From: Citricoccus sp. K5 | GTDB taxonomy: Bacteria > Actinomycetota > Actinomycetes > Actinomycetales > Micrococcaceae | Direction of reading: 5' to 3' | NCBI RefSeq assembly: GCF_902506195.1 | Contig: NZ_LR732817.1 | Location: forward strand, 1,192,909-1,256,908 | Length of the DNA stretch: 64,000 bases | Shown here: positions 61,396 through 64,000 of the stretch, piece after piece | Numbering within the stretch: position 1 is the first letter of the stretch | How the letters are laid out: each line of letters begins with the position of its first letter | Position numbers and translations under genes: made by a program | The notes under the pieces: model-generated | What the model was told of the DNA's origin: nothing | Seen by the model: the letters and a program-made list of their open reading frames with translations, nothing else | Databases searched by the model: none

Positions 61396-61439
61396 CCTCC
61401 TGTGGTGCCTCTTGTGGTTCCTCTTGTGGGTCCTCGAGG
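61396..61439 (-). repeat. Tandem 12-base repeat containing the cupin ribosome site
   Basis: Three 12-base units (61396-61407, 61408-61419, 61420-61431) read CCTCCTGTGGTG, CCTCTTGTGGTT and CCTCTTGTGGGT on the plus strand, then CCTCGAGG. On the gene's strand each unit holds AGGAGG or AAGAGG, so the Shine-Dalgarno-like element is repeated three times ahead of the ATG at 61388. Confidence 0.7.
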
Positions 61440-61537
61440 CTAACCGGGTCCTGTCCGTGAAGCCGACCGGTCCCGTCACGATGCCGACACGCCGCCGCCG
61501 CGGACAGGACACGCCGCCGTGCCGGATCAAAAGAATC

Positions 61538-61669
61538 TGTGCACAACGCCGGGCCTCTTCGTCCACACCCTGTGGACGTTCTCCGGCCCGCAACCGTCGA
61601 TCGGCGTGATTCCGGCGTTCCGGGCGGGTGCGTTCACGGCCCGTTCATCCACACCGCCTGTGGACGAAC
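61538..61669. promoter_or_regulatory. Cluster of DnaA-box-like sites upstream of nrdHIE
   Basis: Five near-matches to the actinobacterial DnaA box TTGTCCACA lie here: TGTGCACAA (61538-61546, reverse), TCGTCCACA (61559-61567), TGTGGACGT (61571-61579, reverse), TCATCCACA (61645-61653) and TGTGGACGA (61659-61667, reverse). Four form two inverted pairs, a perfect 8-base-arm palindrome at 61560-61578 and an 11-base-arm one (one mismatch) at 61643-61669. DnaA control of nrd genes is known in E. coli and B. subtilis; here it is inference. Confidence 0.5.
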
Positions 61670-61695
61670 TGGGGGAAACTAATCCCAACCATGTA

Positions 61696-61743
61696 AGACA
61701 GGATCTTGTGGTTGTTCCATACGGTCACCACTAGATGTAGTAT
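61696..61743 (+). promoter_or_regulatory. Tandem NrdR-box-like sites and nrd promoter
   Basis: AGACAGGATCTTGTGG (61696-61711) and CCACTAGATGTAGTAT (61728-61743) each match about 12 of 16 positions of the NrdR box ACACWATATCTWGTGT. Their starts are 32 bases apart, three helical turns, as usual for paired NrdR boxes. A promoter with TTCCAT (61715-61720), 17 bases, then TAGTAT (61738-61743) overlaps the second box, which would explain repression by ATP-bound NrdR. Confidence 0.65.
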
Positions 61744-61814
61744 TGATGTCAGCAGTTCGGACCGCGCAGTTTTTCACGCCGGAGAGTCCGGGCGGGCCCG
61801 GAATCCACGGTATC

Positions 61815-61834
61815 GGGACCTGTTGAACAGGCCC
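61815..61834. repeat. Inverted repeat in the nrd leader
   Basis: CCTGTT and AACAGG (61819-61824, 61826-61831) flank a single G, with GGG/CCC outer arms (61815-61817, 61832-61834). It sits in the leader of about 190 bases between the NrdR boxes and nrdH. It could be an operator or a small stem; it is not a terminator as no T-run follows. The rest of 61744-61936 has no ORF that I can support. Confidence 0.35.
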
Positions 61835-61936
61835 TAGACGGATTTCGCGGCCATGACGCAAGAACACAGACCACAGAGCAGAAACGCCCGCCGGTCCGGC
61901 AATCCGGACGCGGTAACCGAGGACAGGGGAATGACC

Positions 61937-62182
61937 ATGACCGTCACCGTTTACTCCAAGCCGGCTTGCGTGCAGTGCAATGCCACCTACCGCGCCCTGG
62001 ACAAGAAGGGCATCGCCTACGAGACCGTGGACATGTCCCAGGACGCCGAGGCGCTGGAGCGCGTCCGGTCGTTGGGCTACATGCAGGCCCCGGTCGTCAT
62101 CTCGGGTGCCGAGCACTGGTCCGGCTTCCGTCCGGACAAGATCGAGGAGCTGACCACCGCCGCTGCCGCCTCGGTGGCCTGA
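61937..62182 (+). CDS. nrdH: NrdH glutaredoxin-like reductant of class Ib ribonucleotide reductase
   Basis: 81 residues, with the redox pair CVQC in [20 protein letters not shown] and the closing [19 protein letters not shown]. NrdH gives electrons to NrdE and is reduced by thioredoxin reductase. ATG 61937 is chosen because GGGG at 61926-61929 is 7 bases upstream; ATG 61931 is too close to it. A longer in-frame ATG at 61853 lies in the leader. First gene of nrdHIE, 16 bases before nrdI. Confidence 0.92.
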   Translation: MTVTVYSKPACVQCNATYRALDKKGIAYETVDMSQDAEALERVRSLGYMQAPVVISGAEHWSGFRPDKIEELTTAAAASVA

Positions 62183-62198
62183 GGTTCCCGAGGTCACC

Positions 62199-62669
62199 AT
62201 GACGAGCGTGGTCAGCGACAGCAGGCCGACAGGTGTTGTGGGGTCCCAGACCCCGCAACAGACGGCTGCACGCCTGATCTACTTCTCCTCCGCCTCCGGC
62301 TACACCCACCGCTTCGTCTCCAAACTGGAGCTGCCGGAGGGTGAAGTGGCGCGGCTGCCGATCATCACCAAGGAACCGACCCTCCTGGCCACGGAGCCCT
62401 TCGTCCTCGTCCTGCCGACCTATGGCGGGGGAGACGGCAAGGGAGCCGTGCCGAAGCAGGTCATCAAATTCCTCAACGTCAAGTCGAACCGGGAACTGAT
62501 CCGGGGCGTCATTGCCGCAGGGAACACCAACTTCTACGAGGCCTACTGCCTCGCCGGGGACATCGTGGCGCGCAAGTGCGAGGTCCCCCTGATGTACAGA
62601 TTCGAACTCATGGGCACGCCGGAGGACGTCACGGCCGTGCGCGAAGGATTGGAAAGGTTTTGGGGATGA
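62199..62669 (+). CDS. nrdI: NrdI flavodoxin-like protein
   Basis: 156 residues. After a 20-residue variable start the flavodoxin-like core reads [18 protein letters not shown], then [20 protein letters not shown] and [20 protein letters not shown]. NrdI generates the oxidant used to assemble the Mn-tyrosyl cofactor of NrdF. It overlaps nrdE by 4 bases (ATGA, 62666-62669). Same strand and operon as nrdH. Confidence 0.93.
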   Translation: MTSVVSDSRPTGVVGSQTPQQTAARLIYFSSASGYTHRFVSKLELPEGEVARLPIITKEPTLLATEPFVLVLPTYGGGDGKGAVPKQVIKFLNVKSNRELIRGVIAAGNTNFYEAYCLAGDIVARKCEVPLMYRFELMGTPEDVTAVREGLERFWG

Positions 62670-64000
62670 CTATCACCGAGCAGGACATGATCAGGTCGGC
62701 CAAGGAGCTGCCGGCGGCATGGCAGAACCTGGGCTACCACGAGCTGAACGCCATGCTGAACCTCTACGGTGCGGACGGCAAGATCCAGTTCGAGGCGGAC
62801 CACGCCGCAGCCCGTCAGTACTTCCTGCAGCATGTCAACAACAACACCGTCTTCTTCCACGACCTGAACGAGAAGCTGACCTACCTCGTGGAGCACGACT
62901 ACTACGAGGCCGAGACGCTGGAGCAGTACTCCGCCGAGTTCCGGACGAGTCTCTGGGACCGCGCCTACGGGTTGAAGTTCCGTTTCCCCACCTTCCTGGG
63001 CGCCTTCAAGTTCTACACGTCCTACGCGCTGAAGACCTTCGACGGCAAGCGCTACCTGGAGCGCTACGAGGACCGCGTCTGCATGGTGGCCCTGCACCTG
63101 GCCCAGGGCGATGAGCAGCTCGCCATCGACCTGGTGGAGGAGATGGTGGGCGGACGCTTCCAGCCCGCCACCCCGACCTTCCTCAACGCCGGCAAGGCCC
63201 AGCGCGGCGAGCTCGTCTCCTGCTTCCTGCTGCGTATCGAGGACAACATGGAGTCGATCGCGCGCAGCATCAACTCCTCCCTGCAACTGTCCAAGCGCGG
63301 CGGCGGCGTGGCCCTGTCCCTCACCAACATCCGTGAGCACGGCGCCCCGATCAAGCAGATCGAGAACCAGTCCTCCGGCGTCATCCCGGTGATGAAGCTC
63401 CTCGAAGACTCCTTCTCCTACGCGAACCAGCTCGGTGCCCGCCAGGGTGCCGGAGCCGTGTACCTGCACGCCCACCACCCGGACATCTACCGGTTCCTGG
63501 ACACCAAGCGCGAGAACGCGGACGAGAAGGTGCGCATCAAGACCCTGTCCCTGGGCGTCGTCATCCCGGACATCACGTTCGAGCTGGCCAAGAAGAACGA
63601 GGACATGTACCTCTTCAGCCCGTACGACGTGCAGCGCGTCTACGGCAAGCCGTTCACCGAGATCTCGGTCTCGGAGAAGTACTACGAGATGGTCGACGAC
63701 GCGCGGATCAAGAAGACCAAGATCAACGCCCGCGAGTTCTTCCAGACGCTCGCTGAGATCCAGTTCGAGTCCGGCTACCCGTACATCGTCTTCGAGGACA
63801 CGGTGAACCAGGCCAACCCGATCAAGGGCCGGATCACCATGTCCAACCTGTGCTCCGAGATCCTCCAGGTCTCCGAGGCCTCGGAGTTCAATGAGGACCT
63901 GACCTACGCCTCCGTGGGCAAGGACATCTCCTGCAACCTCGGGTCCATGAACATCGCCAAGACCATGGATTCGCCGGACTTCGGCAAGTCCATCGAGACG
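62666..64000 (+). CDS. nrdE: NrdE, class Ib ribonucleotide reductase large subunit (cut by window end)
   Basis: The first 445 codons of about 720, open at the window edge. Blocks are [20 protein letters not shown] near the start, [13 protein letters not shown], then [20 protein letters not shown] with the first active-site Cys, and [28 protein letters not shown] near residue 396 carries the Cys that forms the thiyl radical. The C-terminal cysteine tail and nrdF, expected next, lie beyond the window. It reduces ribonucleoside diphosphates with NrdF and NrdH. Confidence 0.95.
   Translation, partial: MTITEQDMIRSAKELPAAWQNLGYHELNAMLNLYGADGKIQFEADHAAARQYFLQHVNNNTVFFHDLNEKLTYLVEHDYYEAETLEQYSAEFRTSLWDRAYGLKFRFPTFLGAFKFYTSYALKTFDGKRYLERYEDRVCMVALHLAQGDEQLAIDLVEEMVGGRFQPATPTFLNAGKAQRGELVSCFLLRIEDNMESIARSINSSLQLSKRGGGVALSLTNIREHGAPIKQIENQSSGVIPVMKLLEDSFSYANQLGARQGAGAVYLHAHHPDIYRFLDTKRENADEKVRIKTLSLGVVIPDITFELAKKNEDMYLFSPYDVQRVYGKPFTEISVSEKYYEMVDDARIKKTKINAREFFQTLAEIQFESGYPYIVFEDTVNQANPIKGRITMSNLCSEILQVSEASEFNEDLTYASVGKDISCNLGSMNIAKTMDSPDFGKSIET

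Noticed and set aside
1-64000. CRISPR arrays, tRNA/rRNA genes, riboswitches and mobile elements
   Set aside because: No spaced direct repeats, tRNA cloverleaf, rRNA-like block, known riboswitch core, transposase or integrase was seen by eye. A tRNAscan or Infernal search would be decisive; a hit would overturn this.

Overview
The window is high-GC, gene-dense DNA with the style of an actinobacterium. Reading frames have strong third-position GC bias, starts are often GTG or TTG, and many stop/start pairs overlap as ATGA. Family content agrees: a complete mycofactocin locus, a DUF222/13E12-type HNH protein, a TIGR03086 (mycothiol-dependent isomerase-like) protein, a DtxR/IdeR-type iron box and a class Ib nrdHIE operon. 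A Micrococcales (Micrococcaceae-like) host is my inference; no rRNA or tRNA was seen to prove it. I saw no insertion sequence, integrase, phage gene or CRISPR array.

Layout. 1-2.3 kb: MmcQ/YjbR protein, TIGR03086 protein and a carboxyethyl-ornithine-synthase-like dehydrogenase. 2.4-5.5 kb (minus): zinc-ribbon membrane protein, condensation-type acyltransferase, esterase. 5.5-11.4 kb (minus): ABC importer (lipoprotein, fused double permease, ATPase) with a histidine phosphatase and an RpiR regulator. 11.5-17 kb: ACR3/bile-acid symporter-like permease, a CDF transporter coupled to a short binding lipoprotein, and a two-component system whose sensor domain is a separate gene and whose regulator is divergent. 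17-22.4 kb: M14 carboxypeptidase, lipase-like hydrolase, DUF4282 protein, HNH protein, AraC/GyrI regulator.

22.4-35.8 kb is the mycofactocin region. mftG-mftF converge on mftE-mftR. mftA (33 codons) starts a plus-strand run: mftA, mftB, mftC, three mycofactocin-coupled SDR dehydrogenases, a MoxR-type AAA ATPase, a VWA-domain protein, mftD and a fourth SDR. MftA is the precursor peptide, MftB its binder, MftC the radical SAM enzyme, MftE the peptidase, MftD the flavoenzyme that finishes the redox core, MftF the glycosyltransferase and MftG the oxidoreductase that probably reoxidises the cofactor. The MoxR/VWA pair inside the run is the least explained part.

35.8-45.4 kb follows without a strand change: an IclR regulator, a perfect palindrome, then a tightly coupled operon of a Tat-type binding lipoprotein, ABC ATPase and permease, an IlvD/Edd dehydratase, an FAD oxidoreductase, and both subunits of aconitase X, followed by a zinc alcohol dehydrogenase. 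Two unrelated Fe-S dehydratases behind one importer suggest an uncharacterised catabolic route.

45.4-64 kb: a CobW-like protein without a P-loop behind an iron box, a tripartite tricarboxylate transporter, a UspA protein, an ABC-2 exporter with a DesK/NarL-type pair, an SMP-30 lactonase, an AAHS-type MFS transporter with divergent IclR, a TM2 protein, PoxB, a disulfide-oxidoreductase-like flavoprotein and a cupin. Last is nrdHI and the first 445 codons of nrdE, preceded by tandem NrdR-box-like sites and a cluster of DnaA-box-like sequences.
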